Shown here one piece after another: positions 42,472-51,557 of a DNA stretch of 64,000 nt (positions are counted from its first letter, which is position 1; each line of letters begins with the position of its first letter). The notes beneath the pieces were generated by a model. That model searched no databases. It was not told the origin of the DNA and saw only the letters and a list, made by a program, of their open reading frames with translations. The stretch is from Cyclobacteriaceae bacterium (GTDB taxonomy: Bacteria > Bacteroidota > Bacteroidia > Cytophagales > Cyclobacteriaceae), in contig JAEUUJ010000059.1 in the NCBI GenBank assembly GCA_016786495.1, positions 78,201 to 142,200 on the forward strand. The letters are read 5' to 3'. Position numbers and translations under genes: made by a program.

Positions 42472-43254
42472 TTAGTTAAACTCGTCTTCCACAGGCGTTC
42501 CTGCAGCGCCTATCCAGATGGTAACGATGTCGCCTATTAAAATCTTTTCTCCGGCCTCCGGTTTTTGTTTTAGAACCACCGAAACCACGCCCGTTGTGTC
42601 ACCCACAGTCTTAATGTCAATGTTAAGGTCAGATCCAATTACTTGGAATTCGGCTTCATCCCATTCTTTTCCCAACAAATTAGGGGTAGTGAAATCCTTA
42701 ACCCCGCCGTCCATCACCACCAGGTCAATTACGGAACCTTTTGGAACACGCGTGCCGGGTTCGATCGGTTCGCCTTTGTATTTCATTCCGGTCACAATCT
42801 GGAACGGTCCGCGCACCAATTCAATGCGGCCTCTCTTTAGTTCATTGCTCCTTAATACGGCATCGGCATCAATGAGTGACCCGTCAATCAAATTCGGAAC
42901 CGGAACATTGGGTGGCATGAGCTGGTTCAGGGTAATATAGATTACCCGATTCTCCTTCACTTTTGCGCCCGCAGCGGGATACTGTTTTAGTACGGTAAGG
43001 GGTGGCTGGTTTCCTGAATAGGTTGAGTCGCTCACTTCGAAGCGAAGATCCAGCTCACCTAAAAAATCTTCCAACTCGTTGTAGCTTAATCCAACGGTGT
43101 TCGGAACCGTGATGGTTTCACCGTGGTTGGTTAACTGCGGAAGGTACACATAGAAATACAAGATCATAATGATGAACAGACTGCCAACGGCCAGCACGAT
43201 GCTCATGAACAGACCTCCGAGTGTTGACGAATATTTCTTTACGTTAAAGGCCAT
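42472..43254 (-). CDS. PASTA domain membrane protein
   Basis: A 260-residue protein with a short cytoplasmic tail, one membrane helix (about 13-36) and three PASTA domains (about 48-112, 113-182 and 183-250), each with the pattern VPNxxGxSxxEAxxxLxxxxL, for example TVPNTVGLSYNELEDFLGEL. PASTA domains bind peptidoglycan stem peptides or muropeptides. There is no kinase or transpeptidase domain. It is 28 bases after ddl, which supports a cell-wall role such as sensing or scaffolding in the periplasm. Confidence 0.88.
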   Translation of the reverse strand: MAFNVKKYSSTLGGLFMSIVLAVGSLFIIMILYFYVYLPQLTNHGETITVPNTVGLSYNELEDFLGELDLRFEVSDSTYSGNQPPLTVLKQYPAAGAKVKENRVIYITLNQLMPPNVPVPNLIDGSLIDADAVLRSNELKRGRIELVRGPFQIVTGMKYKGEPIEPGTRVPKGSVIDLVVMDGGVKDFTTPNLLGKEWDEAEFQVIGSDLNIDIKTVGDTTGVVSVVLKQKPEAGEKILIGDIVTIWIGAAGTPVEDEFN

Positions 43255-43282
43255 TTTCCGGGGTTGGATAATCCTACAATAA

Positions 43283-44368
43283 TCAGAATTTTAGCGAAGA
43301 TTGGAAATCGTGCTCAACGCGTTTATTGGCAGCATAACGGTCGGCCGCGAGCGTTAACAACCTAGTGATCAATCCCGGAAACGAAATTCCGCGTTCTTTC
43401 CACATCATCGGGTACATGCTGGAGTTGGTAAAGCCGGGAATCGTATTGATTTCGTTAACGTAGATTTTTCCCCGCTTGGTCAGGAACAGGTCAACGCGTG
43501 AAAAGTCTTCACAATGCAAGGCCCGGTATGCTTTCAGCGAGACTTCGCGAATCAGCTTGATCGATTTCTTGTCCAGTTTTGCCGGTACCTTAATCTCTAC
43601 TGCTTCGGCATCTACGTATTTGGCATCGAAGGTGTAGAATTCATACTTCTTGCTGATGACAATTTCTCCGGGGTTAGAAGCTTCTGCCGGTTGATTACCC
43701 AAAATGGCACATTCAATCTCACGTCCTTCGATAAATTGTTCAATCAGAATTTCCTGATCGTACCGGAATGATTCTTCCAGTGCGTTTTTGAAATCACTCT
43801 TGCGACTCACTTTCGTTACCCCAACCGATGAACCGAGGCTTGCCGACTTTACCATGAACGGCAGACCGAGGCTTTTCTTAATGGCTTCGAATTTTATTTT
43901 TTTCTGGTCGTCAAAATGGAATGCGAGAAATTTCGTAACCGGTATACCCGCTTCCTGCAAAAGCCGCTTGGCAATAATTTTATTCATGGAGATGGCGGAA
44001 CCCAAAACGCTTGTTCCTACCATTGGCAAGTCGATAGCTTTGATCAATCCCTGAATGCTGCCGTCTTCACCATCCGTACCGTGTAATACCGGGAAGATGA
44101 TGTCGATCTTTAAACGATCTCCGCTTGCCATTAAAATGAATCCGGGTTTCTCCGGATCGAGGATCAGCCCCAGCGGCTGGCCGTGGTCAATATTTTTGTC
44201 AACACCTTTTGTCAAAAACCATTTTCCTTTGGTGTTTATTCCGATCGCAATCGGCTCAAATTTCTCTTTGTCGATGTACTCAAAAATGTTTCGTGCCGAG
44301 TTGATGGAAACACCATGTTCCACAGATCTTCCTCCGTACAAAATCGCAACAATCTTCTTCGATTCCAT
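43283..44368 (-). CDS. ddl: D-alanine--D-alanine ligase
   Basis: A 361-residue ATP-grasp ligase that joins two D-alanines for peptidoglycan precursors. Signatures are the N-terminal ILYGGRSVEHGVSINSA, HGTDGEDGSIQG near residue 95, the ATP-grasp core PFMVKSASLGSSVGV near 170 and the C-terminal RVDLFLTKRGKIYVNEINTI with TNSSMYP. Length is family-typical. Cytoplasmic. It lies between the M43 protease gene (42 bases upstream) and the PASTA gene (28 bases downstream). Confidence 0.96.
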   Translation of the reverse strand: MESKKIVAILYGGRSVEHGVSINSARNIFEYIDKEKFEPIAIGINTKGKWFLTKGVDKNIDHGQPLGLILDPEKPGFILMASGDRLKIDIIFPVLHGTDGEDGSIQGLIKAIDLPMVGTSVLGSAISMNKIIAKRLLQEAGIPVTKFLAFHFDDQKKIKFEAIKKSLGLPFMVKSASLGSSVGVTKVSRKSDFKNALEESFRYDQEILIEQFIEGREIECAILGNQPAEASNPGEIVISKKYEFYTFDAKYVDAEAVEIKVPAKLDKKSIKLIREVSLKAYRALHCEDFSRVDLFLTKRGKIYVNEINTIPGFTNSSMYPMMWKERGISFPGLITRLLTLAADRYAANKRVEHDFQSSLKF

Positions 44369-44410
44369 TAAAAAAATATCAGCACGAAAGTTACGAAAAG
44401 AACCGTGTTT

Positions 44411-46018
44411 TCAGGGCTGCAAATACACCTTTCTTACGTAAAGTGACGCGCCAATTTGCACGCGCACGATGTAAACCCCGGGCTTGATGCTGATGGGTAT
44501 TGTTTCGTTGACCGCTTTTGGAAGGGTCACTTCGGCAACTTCCTGGCCGACGGTGCTGATCACGCTCACGTGTGTATAGGTTGGCTTCGGCAAGTCGAAG
44601 GTAATGGTGGATTGTCCGGCAATCCCGGTGTATAGAATAAACGGCTGACAGTCATTGTCCAGCAAGTTCACGGAAAGGCTGGTGATATTGTTCTGAGGTG
44701 TTTGATCGCACCCCGCAAATACGGAAAGTGTCAATGTATTATCGCCCAACACCAATCCTTTTAGCGATGTGACGTCAAACTGGGTAGTGGTGCCTGTGAA
44801 GGCCACCGGTATGATGGCGGTTTCGAGTGTCCCGTCATTCACCGAGATGTTGAATGTCAACTCAGCTATGTCAGCATCGTTCACGTTGCTCACCGTAAGC
44901 GTTAGGGGAGTCCGGTTGGCGCGATTGTCGGCACACGTGATGCTTGCGGGTAGTTCTGCTGACGTGAGGGCAACATCAACCAATGTTTGATCCGGAAGTT
45001 CCAGGCCGTGTGAGGTGAGCAGACTTGCCCGCCGTGGGCTGTTCTCCAGCACCGTGACCATTCGGTCGACCTGATCCTGCGTAAACAAATTCAACATCAC
45101 ATCATCGGTATAATCCATGTAATTCTGAAACATGATCGAGGAGGAGCAGTTGTCGGCTAACGGGTAGGCAGGTGTATCGTATGTTTCTTCGCCCTGATTT
45201 GGGGTATCGTTTACATAGTCGCTGGCTGAACAGCCGGTATCATCGCCCCAAATGTGACGAAGGCCGAGAAAATGTCCGACTTCATGTGTTGTGCTTCTCC
45301 CTTTGTTGTATTGCGGATCAAGGTTAAATGGTCCTTCATCATCCGAACCGAAAACACGGTAGTCAACAATGATCCCATCCGTGAGACGGTTGGTGTTTTC
45401 ATCTTCCAGACCGGGCAGCCCGGATGAGACCGGAAACTGGGCATAGCCTAAAAATCCCTGAAACTTAATTACCCAGATGTTCAAGTAGTCTTCGGCCGGC
45501 CAATAACTCAATGCTTTGAACTCGGCTTCGCGCGCGAGCGACCACTGATCGCGGTTTCCATCAACGCGAACTATGCCATCGGTACAGTTTCCGGTCGGGT
45601 CTTGTTTGGCGAGTACAAATTCAATATTCAGATTTGCGGCTACCGGTAAGAACTCAGCCGGAGTATTGGCGGCATCGGCATTCAGACGGTTATAGTCTTT
45701 GTTTAAAACCTCTATCTGCGAAAAGATTTGAGCGTCAGAGATATTTCTGCCTGTGCCAACGGCTTCGCCATTGTGAATCACATGCACGACCACCGGAATG
45801 CGATAGGGAACTCCCGTAGTAAGCTTGTTGAACTTATTCGTTTTGCGTTCACGGATTTTATCGGCCAATGCCTGTTCGAACTGCTCATCCGTCTCGTGAA
45901 CCTTACCGGTTTCCCGCTTAATCTCCTGGTATTCTACTGTTGCGCATTTTCTTTGGGCCATCAGGCCTGACACCGAAAGCATCAGAATGATTGCAAGAAC
46001 AGGCCGAAGACATCTCAT
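44411..46018 (-). CDS. Secreted M43 (pappalysin/cytophagalysin-type) metalloprotease with T9SS sorting domain
   Basis: A 535-residue protein: signal peptide (about 1-21), propeptide, and an M43 metzincin domain with the zinc motif HEVGHFLGLRH (residues 245-255) and Met-turn QNYMDYTDD. A beta-rich linker domain follows (about 355-450), then a C-terminal type IX sorting domain (about 455-535; ending KPGVYIVRVQIGASLYVRK). It should be secreted or attached at the cell surface and degrade extracellular protein. It is the first of four same-strand genes running through ddl and the PASTA gene; co-transcription is possible but functional linkage is not obvious. Confidence 0.9.
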   Translation of the reverse strand: MRCLRPVLAIILMLSVSGLMAQRKCATVEYQEIKRETGKVHETDEQFEQALADKIRERKTNKFNKLTTGVPYRIPVVVHVIHNGEAVGTGRNISDAQIFSQIEVLNKDYNRLNADAANTPAEFLPVAANLNIEFVLAKQDPTGNCTDGIVRVDGNRDQWSLAREAEFKALSYWPAEDYLNIWVIKFQGFLGYAQFPVSSGLPGLEDENTNRLTDGIIVDYRVFGSDDEGPFNLDPQYNKGRSTTHEVGHFLGLRHIWGDDTGCSASDYVNDTPNQGEETYDTPAYPLADNCSSSIMFQNYMDYTDDVMLNLFTQDQVDRMVTVLENSPRRASLLTSHGLELPDQTLVDVALTSAELPASITCADNRANRTPLTLTVSNVNDADIAELTFNISVNDGTLETAIIPVAFTGTTTQFDVTSLKGLVLGDNTLTLSVFAGCDQTPQNNITSLSVNLLDNDCQPFILYTGIAGQSTITFDLPKPTYTHVSVISTVGQEVAEVTLPKAVNETIPISIKPGVYIVRVQIGASLYVRKVYLQP

Positions 46019-46102
46019 AATCCAACGATACAGTTCAAAACGGAGAAAGGAGCGGTCTTAGTATGTACTGCGTTCTTGCGCTTCGCGCACAGCCCCAATT
46101 GA

Positions 46103-46366
46103 TCAATTAGCATGGAGGTTGATTACCTCAATTTTAGTGATTTCCGGAACCGCTTTTTTTATCGCCTCCTCAACGCCAGCCTTAAATGTCATGGTACTCA
46201 TCGGACAGGTGCCACAGGCTCCCAGAAATTCAAGTTTGACAACTTTGTCGCTGGTGATTTGTGAAATCTTTACGTTTCCACCATCCGCCTCCAGGTAGGG
46301 CCGGATAGAATCCAGTGACGCCTCAACGCGCTGGGTCAGATCTTCCACGGTGGTATTCATATTCAA
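46103..46366 (-). CDS. NifU-like iron-sulfur scaffold protein
   Basis: An 87-residue protein consisting only of the NifU C-terminal (Nfu) domain, with IRPYLEADGGNVK (22-34) and the cluster-binding motif GACGTCP (CxxC). It should assemble or carry Fe-S clusters in the cytoplasm. It lies 78 bases after the mrp gene on the same strand; an exact TAnnTTTG box 24 bases upstream of its ATG suggests its own promoter as well. The alternative start at Met3 would shorten it by two residues. Confidence 0.93.
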   Translation of the reverse strand: MNMNTTVEDLTQRVEASLDSIRPYLEADGGNVKISQITSDKVVKLEFLGACGTCPMSTMTFKAGVEEAIKKAVPEITKIEVINLHAN

Positions 46367-46389
46367 TTCTGCTTAGTAACGTAGTCTTA

Positions 46390-46397
46390 CAAATGTA
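46390..46397 (-). promoter_or_regulatory. Candidate promoter -7 box for the NifU-like gene
   Basis: The minus strand reads TACATTTG, an exact match to the Bacteroidetes -7 consensus TAnnTTTG. A TTG lies 24 bases further upstream (46422-46424), a little beyond the usual spacing for the -33 element. Transcription would begin about 20 bases before the ATG at 46366. Confidence 0.45.
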
Positions 46398-46444
46398 GTA
46401 TTTATGCAGGTAACTTTATAGCAATTATCCTGACGATGATGCAG

Positions 46445-47536
46445 TTATGCGTGCAGAACAGTTTTCTGAGTCTGGGGTTCTGCGTTGCGAATGGCCACCT
46501 GGCGGGCAAGTGCTTCGGCCAATTGCATGAACGCGACCTGCATCGAGCCTTCTTTCAGCACAACGGGTAACCCGGAATCTCCGCTTTCGCGGATCGATTG
46601 AACCAACGGAATCTCGCCAAGGATGGCAACGCCATGTTTCTCGGCCAATTTCTTACCACCATCTTTCCCGAAAATATAGTACCGGTTGTCGGGAAGTTCT
46701 TCCGGAGTAAAGTAGGCCATGTTTTCCACCACGCCCAGAATAGGAACGTTAATGGCCGGCTGCCGGAACATCAGTAGTCCTTTGTTGGCATCGGCAAGAG
46801 CAACTTTTTGCGGAGTCGTCACGATCACCGCTCCCGTAACGGGAACAGTTTGTACCAACGTCAGGTGAATATCTCCGGTGCCGGGAGGCAGGTCAATCAA
46901 CAGGTAATCCAGATCACCCCATAATGCATCGCTGAAGAATTGCTTCAGTGCTGAACTCGCCATCGGCCCGCGCCAGATCATCGCACTGTCGGGCGGTGCC
47001 AGAAATCCGATCGACAAAAGCTTCACGCCATATTGCTCAAGCGGCACAATCATGTTCTTTCCGTTGACCTGTTCTACCGCAGGCTGTTCGTGCTCGCAGT
47101 TAAACATGGTGGGAACAGACGGACCGTAAATATCTGCATCAATCAAACCCACTTTGGCTCCTGTTTTCGCTAACGCAACGGCCAGGTTGGCGGTAACGGT
47201 CGATTTACCAACGCCTCCTTTACCGGAAGCTATCGCGATGATGTTTTTTACTCCGGGTAACAAGGGGGTGTTTGAACGTGTAGTCGTTACCGATGATGTC
47301 ATCGTGATGTTAATCTCAATGGTTTCCCCAACAACGGCTTCAACGGCATCGTAACAATCCTGTCTGATCTTATCCTTTAACGGGCATGCCGGTGTCGTTA
47401 GCACTACGGTGAAGCTTACCTGTCCGGGTTCGGCCTTTACGTCCCGGATCATGTTCAAACTCACCAGATCACGCTTCAAATCAGGATCTTCAACCTTCGA
47501 AAGTGCTTGTAAAATGTCCTTTTCAGTGAAATTCAT
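46445..47536 (-). CDS. mrp: Mrp/ApbC-type Fe-S cluster carrier ATPase
   Basis: A 363-residue P-loop protein of the Mrp/NBP35 family. An N-terminal MIP18/DUF59 domain (about 1-80; VEDPDLKRDLVSLNMI, TPACPLKD) precedes the ATPase domain with deviant Walker A GKGGVGKS (105-112), DADIYGPSVP and LIDLPPGTGD. In E. coli the C-terminal part carries a CxxC that binds the Fe-S cluster; here the equivalent segment, ENMAYFTPEELPDNRYY, has no cysteine. It probably acts in Fe-S cluster delivery together with the NifU-like protein encoded downstream, which retains CxxC. Divergent from dnaG. Confidence 0.92.
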   Translation of the reverse strand: MNFTEKDILQALSKVEDPDLKRDLVSLNMIRDVKAEPGQVSFTVVLTTPACPLKDKIRQDCYDAVEAVVGETIEINITMTSSVTTTRSNTPLLPGVKNIIAIASGKGGVGKSTVTANLAVALAKTGAKVGLIDADIYGPSVPTMFNCEHEQPAVEQVNGKNMIVPLEQYGVKLLSIGFLAPPDSAMIWRGPMASSALKQFFSDALWGDLDYLLIDLPPGTGDIHLTLVQTVPVTGAVIVTTPQKVALADANKGLLMFRQPAINVPILGVVENMAYFTPEELPDNRYYIFGKDGGKKLAEKHGVAILGEIPLVQSIRESGDSGLPVVLKEGSMQVAFMQLAEALARQVAIRNAEPQTQKTVLHA

Positions 47537-47733
47537 GGTGCAAATTATTAGTTGTGACCCGAAGTTTAAAATGGAAGTCCCGCTGCCGGCAGGCGGGTTC
47601 GAAATTCATCGATGGAAAACACCTGATTTTGAGGTTTTCGCTAAAAATCAACCCCGATTCTCAGACTACTAACCCCGATTCGGTATCTTTGCGTTCCAAT
47701 TTTTTGACGACCGCTACACCTTATTTCTGAGCC
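47537..47733. promoter_or_regulatory. mrp-dnaG divergent region: palindrome, direct repeat and promoter box
   Basis: The 197-base gap contains a GC-rich imperfect palindrome with core TGCCGGCA (47579-47597), two copies of AACCCCGATTC (47650-47660 and 47671-47681) whose starts are 21 bases apart, or two helical turns, and TATCTTTG (47684-47691), an exact TAnnTTTG box pointing at dnaG. The second repeat ends two bases before the box, so a protein bound there could control dnaG. No good -33 element was seen. Confidence 0.45.
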
Positions 47734-49707
47734 TTGATTTCCCGCAACACCATTGACGAAATTAAGAGCCGCATCGACATTGTAGATGTGATCAGCGACT
47801 TCATTAACGTGAAGCGTTCGGGCCAGAATTACAAGGCCTTAAGCCCCTTTACAAATGAGAAAACTGCGTCTTTTTACGTAGTTCCGGCAAAGGGAATTTT
47901 CAAAGACTTTAGCAGTGGAAAGGGCGGAGATGCCATCACGTTTGTGATGGAACACGAGGGTATGAGCTATACGGAAGCTCTTCGGTTTCTGGCAAAAAAG
48001 TATGGCGTTGAGATAAAAGAAGAACTCACGCCCGAAAAAGATCAGGTTGCGCAAAGCGAGCGCGATAGCTTGTACATCGTAATGAACTATGCTAAAGATC
48101 ATTATAAGGATCTTTTGCATAAAAGCGATGAAGGTCAGAGCATCGGGTTAAGTTATTTCCGCGAACGCGGTTTCACCGATCGCGACATCGAGAAGTTTGA
48201 ACTTGGCTATGCGCTCAATGAGTGGAATGGTTTCGAGAAGACTGCCTTGAAGGCGGGGTATAGTCCGGAGATTCTTGAAAAAGCAGGCCTGATTATTAAG
48301 CGCGACAATGGTAATACCTACGATCGCTTCCGCGGACGGGTGATATTTCCGGTGCACAACCTTTCCGGAAAAGTGATTGCATTCGGAGCGAGGATGCTCG
48401 GCAAAGAGAAAGATCAGCCGAAGTATATTAACTCTCCGGAAACGGATATCTACCACAAGAGTAACGTGCTGTATGGCATGTTTCAGGCGAAGAATGAAAT
48501 CCGCAAACATGAATTCTGTTACCTTGTGGAAGGTTACACCGATGTGATTTCATTGCACCAGAGCGGGATTGAAAATGTGGTCGCGTCTTCCGGTACCGCA
48601 TTAACCGAAGAGCAGATTAAGCTGATGCGCAGGTTTACCGAAAACGTAACGGTGCTGTTCGATGGTGATGCTGCCGGGATTAAAGCCGCGTTACGCGGAA
48701 TTGATCTGGTGCTGAAAGGTGGTTTAAACGTGCGGATTGTGTTGTTGCCGGATGGGGAAGACCCCGACAGCTTTTCAAAGAAGCGAGGCAGCACCGAGCT
48801 CGTAAAATTTTTGAAGGAACATACGCGCGATTTCATCTCGTTTAAGATCGACTTGTATACGGCAGACGCCTCGCGTGACCCGATCAAGAAAGCCGAGCTG
48901 ATTCGCGACATACTCACGTCTATCACAGCTATACCGGATCCGCTTAAGCGCACAGTGTATCTGCAGGAATGCAGCAAAAAACTGGAAGTGCCCTTGTCGG
49001 TGCTGAGTATTGAGGTGAAGAAGATTCTGCTTTCGGCCAAAACGAATGAAGCAAAATCCGATCGCCATGCGGAGCCCCAGTCAGATGCATTGAATTCTTC
49101 GCTCTCGGAAATCCATTCGTTGTCGAAGTCGTTCTTGTTGTCGTCAGAAGAGTCGCTTGCCCTGTTCGAGCGTGAGTTTATCAAAGTTCTGATCAACCTC
49201 GGGCATTACCGCACCGCGGAAGGCGAGCACGCTTACGAATACCTGTTCCGGGAGTCGCAGGATGTGGAATTTCTTAACCCGATACACCAGGAAATTGTCG
49301 ATCAGTATAAAATTGAAGTGGCGGAGGGTCATTCTGTGAAGCCGAGCGATTTTATGCGGGCGCTCTCCACCGATACGGCCGCGTATGTATCGGGGTTCCT
49401 CGTACAAAAGTATTTTGTCAGTGAGGGATGGAAGAAGCATCATATCATCATCGGTGATGAATATAATGTTGAGCAGTCGTCCGAGAAGGTAATCATGCAG
49501 TTAAAGCTGGGCATCATTCTCAAGATGTTGAGCGATAACCTGCAAAAAGCGAAAGAGCTGAAAACCGAAGAAGAACAAAATGAAATGCTTGAAATTCAGG
49601 CAACGCTTGACGGGTATAAGAACGATATAGCCAAAGGGTTAGGCAGAATTGTGCTGCCGGGCCTTACATCCGGGCAACCGGGTGTGAAACAATTTCAGAA
49701 TCAATAA
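47734..49707 (+). CDS. dnaG: DNA primase DnaG with degenerate zinc-binding site
   Basis: A 657-residue primase that makes RNA primers for replication. The N-terminal CHC2 domain, the catalytic core ([21 protein letters not shown]-like block), the Toprim motifs [10 protein letters not shown] and LFDGDAAG, and a C-terminal helicase-binding part are all present. The start is TTG 47734 ([20 protein letters not shown]), matching primase N-termini. The CHC2 zinc ligands are all replaced: the CPFH motif is SPFT (residues 37-40) and the later C-x2-C aligns with D58 and S61 in [10 protein letters not shown]. The surrounding fold motifs remain, so the domain probably folds without zinc. ribBA starts 27 bases downstream. 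Confidence 0.95.
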   Translation: MISRNTIDEIKSRIDIVDVISDFINVKRSGQNYKALSPFTNEKTASFYVVPAKGIFKDFSSGKGGDAITFVMEHEGMSYTEALRFLAKKYGVEIKEELTPEKDQVAQSERDSLYIVMNYAKDHYKDLLHKSDEGQSIGLSYFRERGFTDRDIEKFELGYALNEWNGFEKTALKAGYSPEILEKAGLIIKRDNGNTYDRFRGRVIFPVHNLSGKVIAFGARMLGKEKDQPKYINSPETDIYHKSNVLYGMFQAKNEIRKHEFCYLVEGYTDVISLHQSGIENVVASSGTALTEEQIKLMRRFTENVTVLFDGDAAGIKAALRGIDLVLKGGLNVRIVLLPDGEDPDSFSKKRGSTELVKFLKEHTRDFISFKIDLYTADASRDPIKKAELIRDILTSITAIPDPLKRTVYLQECSKKLEVPLSVLSIEVKKILLSAKTNEAKSDRHAEPQSDALNSSLSEIHSLSKSFLLSSEESLALFEREFIKVLINLGHYRTAEGEHAYEYLFRESQDVEFLNPIHQEIVDQYKIEVAEGHSVKPSDFMRALSTDTAAYVSGFLVQKYFVSEGWKKHHIIIGDEYNVEQSSEKVIMQLKLGIILKMLSDNLQKAKELKTEEEQNEMLEIQATLDGYKNDIAKGLGRIVLPGLTSGQPGVKQFQNQ

Positions 49708-49733
49708 TGTTGTGTGGGAACGACCCCAAAAAT

Positions 49734-50951
49734 ATGAGTGATAAAATCGTACTGAATACTATAGAAGAAGCCATCGAGGATATCAAGAATGGTAAGGTGA
49801 TTATTGTGGTAGACGATGAAGATCGCGAAAACGAAGGCGACTTTGTTTGTGCAGCAGAGTGCATCACCCCGGAAATTGTAAACTTCATGGCTACGCATGG
49901 CCGCGGACTGATTTGCGCCCCGTTGATCGAGGATCGTTGCGAGGAACTGGGTTTGGAGTTGATGGTTGGTAAAAACACCGCAACATTCGAAACACCCTTT
50001 ACGGTATCCGTAGATTTGATCGGGCATGGGTGTACCACGGGTATCTCGGCACACGACCGTTTCAAAACCATTCGTGCGTTGGCCGATCCGTTGACGAGGC
50101 CTGAAGACCTGGGCCGTCCCGGGCATATTTTTCCATTGAAGGCAAAACGCGGAGGTGTGCTTCGCAGAACAGGCCATACCGAGGCATCAATCGATTTTGC
50201 ACGACTCGCAGGCTTTAAACCTGCCGGGGTGCTGGTGGAAATCATGAATGAAGATGGAAGCATGGCCCGCCTGCCTGACCTGGTAAAAGTCGCGGAGCGC
50301 TTCAACCTTAAGCTGGTTTCGATTAAAGATTTGGTGGAGTATCGCGTAAAGAAGGAATCACTGATCAGCAAAGAGATTGAGGTTGATATGCCTACCGAGC
50401 ACGGGCATTTTAAGTTAATGGCTTATCAGCAAACCAATACACAAGAAACACACCTTGCACTCGTTAGAGGATCGTGGGAAAAAGATGAACCTGTTTTGGT
50501 TCGCGTGCATTCGTCATGTGTGACAGGCGATATCTTCGGATCGTGCCGGTGCGATTGCGGTCCGCAGTTGCATCACGCGATGGAAATGGTTGATCGTGAA
50601 GGAAAAGGCGTTGTGTTGTATATGAAACAGGAGGGAAGGGGAATCGGTTTATTGAACAAGCTGAGAGCTTATAAACTCCAGGAGCAGGGAATGGATACGG
50701 TGGAGGCGAACATTCAATTAGGTTTTGAAACCGATGAACGCGATTACGGAGTGGGTGCGCAGATTTTGCGTGACCTGGGCGTTACGAAAATCAGATTGAT
50801 GACCAACAATCCTAAAAAGCGGGTTGGTTTGATGGGCTATGGCCTGGAAATTGTTGAGAATGTCCCGATTGAAGTTGTGCCCAATCCGCACAACGAAACA
50901 TATTTGAAAACCAAGCGTGATAAGCTTGGGCATACGATCTTAAAGTCATAA
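49734..50951 (+). CDS. ribBA: Bifunctional DHBP synthase / GTP cyclohydrolase II
   Basis: A 405-residue riboflavin enzyme. The N-terminal half is 3,4-dihydroxy-2-butanone 4-phosphate synthase with [11 protein letters not shown] (27-37) and the central [11 protein letters not shown] and [14 protein letters not shown] blocks; the C-terminal half is GTP cyclohydrolase II with zinc motif [15 protein letters not shown] and EGRGIGL. Together they make the two precursors of lumazine from ribulose 5-phosphate and GTP. ATG 49734 was chosen over the ATG at 49707, which overlaps the dnaG stop and adds nine residues lacking homology. Cytoplasmic. Confidence 0.96.
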   Translation: MSDKIVLNTIEEAIEDIKNGKVIIVVDDEDRENEGDFVCAAECITPEIVNFMATHGRGLICAPLIEDRCEELGLELMVGKNTATFETPFTVSVDLIGHGCTTGISAHDRFKTIRALADPLTRPEDLGRPGHIFPLKAKRGGVLRRTGHTEASIDFARLAGFKPAGVLVEIMNEDGSMARLPDLVKVAERFNLKLVSIKDLVEYRVKKESLISKEIEVDMPTEHGHFKLMAYQQTNTQETHLALVRGSWEKDEPVLVRVHSSCVTGDIFGSCRCDCGPQLHHAMEMVDREGKGVVLYMKQEGRGIGLLNKLRAYKLQEQGMDTVEANIQLGFETDERDYGVGAQILRDLGVTKIRLMTNNPKKRVGLMGYGLEIVENVPIEVVPNPHNETYLKTKRDKLGHTILKS

Positions 50952-51557
50952 ATGAGAAAGGTTGTTGTTTGTTTGGTGTTGGTGATCACATCGCTGTCCG
51001 CTAAGGCACAGTGGGCGTTTGAGCTGTGGCACGAGGGGAAGGTTGTATTGGCGACTGGCGATACGCTACGGGGTCAGGTGAAGTACGACCTGCAGCAGGA
51101 TATTATTCAGTTTACCGACAAACGCGGCACGGTGGAAGCATTCAGCGCGCGCAAGGTTTTATTTTGCGAAATTTTTGATACAACAGTTGGTTCGTATCGT
51201 CAGTTTTATTCACTGCCGTATACTGCTACCTCCGGGTATCGGACACCGGTTTTCTTCGAATTGATCGCGGAAGGTAAGTTAACGGTCTTGAGCCGTGAAA
51301 AACTTGAAAATCAAACCACGACATCACCATACTACTACGGCAGTTTCTCCCGAACGGTGCTGGTCAACAAATATTTCATGCTGAAAGAGAATGGCGACAT
51401 CGTGGACTTCAGCACGCGGAAGAATGATTTCCTGCAGTTGGTTGGCCGGCATGCGGATATCATGAACGGGTTTATGAAAGACAACAAGCTTCAGCTTGAC
51501 GATAAAAAGGAACTCGCCCAGATTATTAACTACTACAATTCGCTTTTTAAAAAATAA
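50952..51557 (+). CDS. Small secreted protein of unknown function
   Basis: A 201-residue protein with a signal peptide (about 1-19, ending AKAQ). The mature part is predicted beta-rich at first (GDTLRGQVKYDLQQDIIQFT, SARKVLFCEIFD) and helical at the end (GRHADIMNGFMKDNKL). I do not recognise a family. The ATG directly follows the ribBA stop, and its own stop overlaps the surE start by one base (TAATG), so it is embedded in a tight operon. Probably periplasmic or outer-membrane associated. Confidence 0.75.
   Translation: MRKVVVCLVLVITSLSAKAQWAFELWHEGKVVLATGDTLRGQVKYDLQQDIIQFTDKRGTVEAFSARKVLFCEIFDTTVGSYRQFYSLPYTATSGYRTPVFFELIAEGKLTVLSREKLENQTTTSPYYYGSFSRTVLVNKYFMLKENGDIVDFSTRKNDFLQLVGRHADIMNGFMKDNKLQLDDKKELAQIINYYNSLFKK

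Noticed and set aside
47579-47597. GC-rich palindrome in the mrp-dnaG gap as part of a dispersed repeat family
   Set aside because: Only one copy was noticed in this window, so membership of a REP-like family cannot be supported.
48534-49196. Long open frame (220 codons) antisense to dnaG
   Set aside because: The opposite strand encodes a complete, conserved primase across this interval; the antisense translation is Ser-rich without family motifs and follows from codon bias.
49664-50371. Open frames of 235 and 158 codons antisense to ribBA
   Set aside because: Both lie wholly opposite conserved RibB sequence and have no recognisable motif or separate start context.
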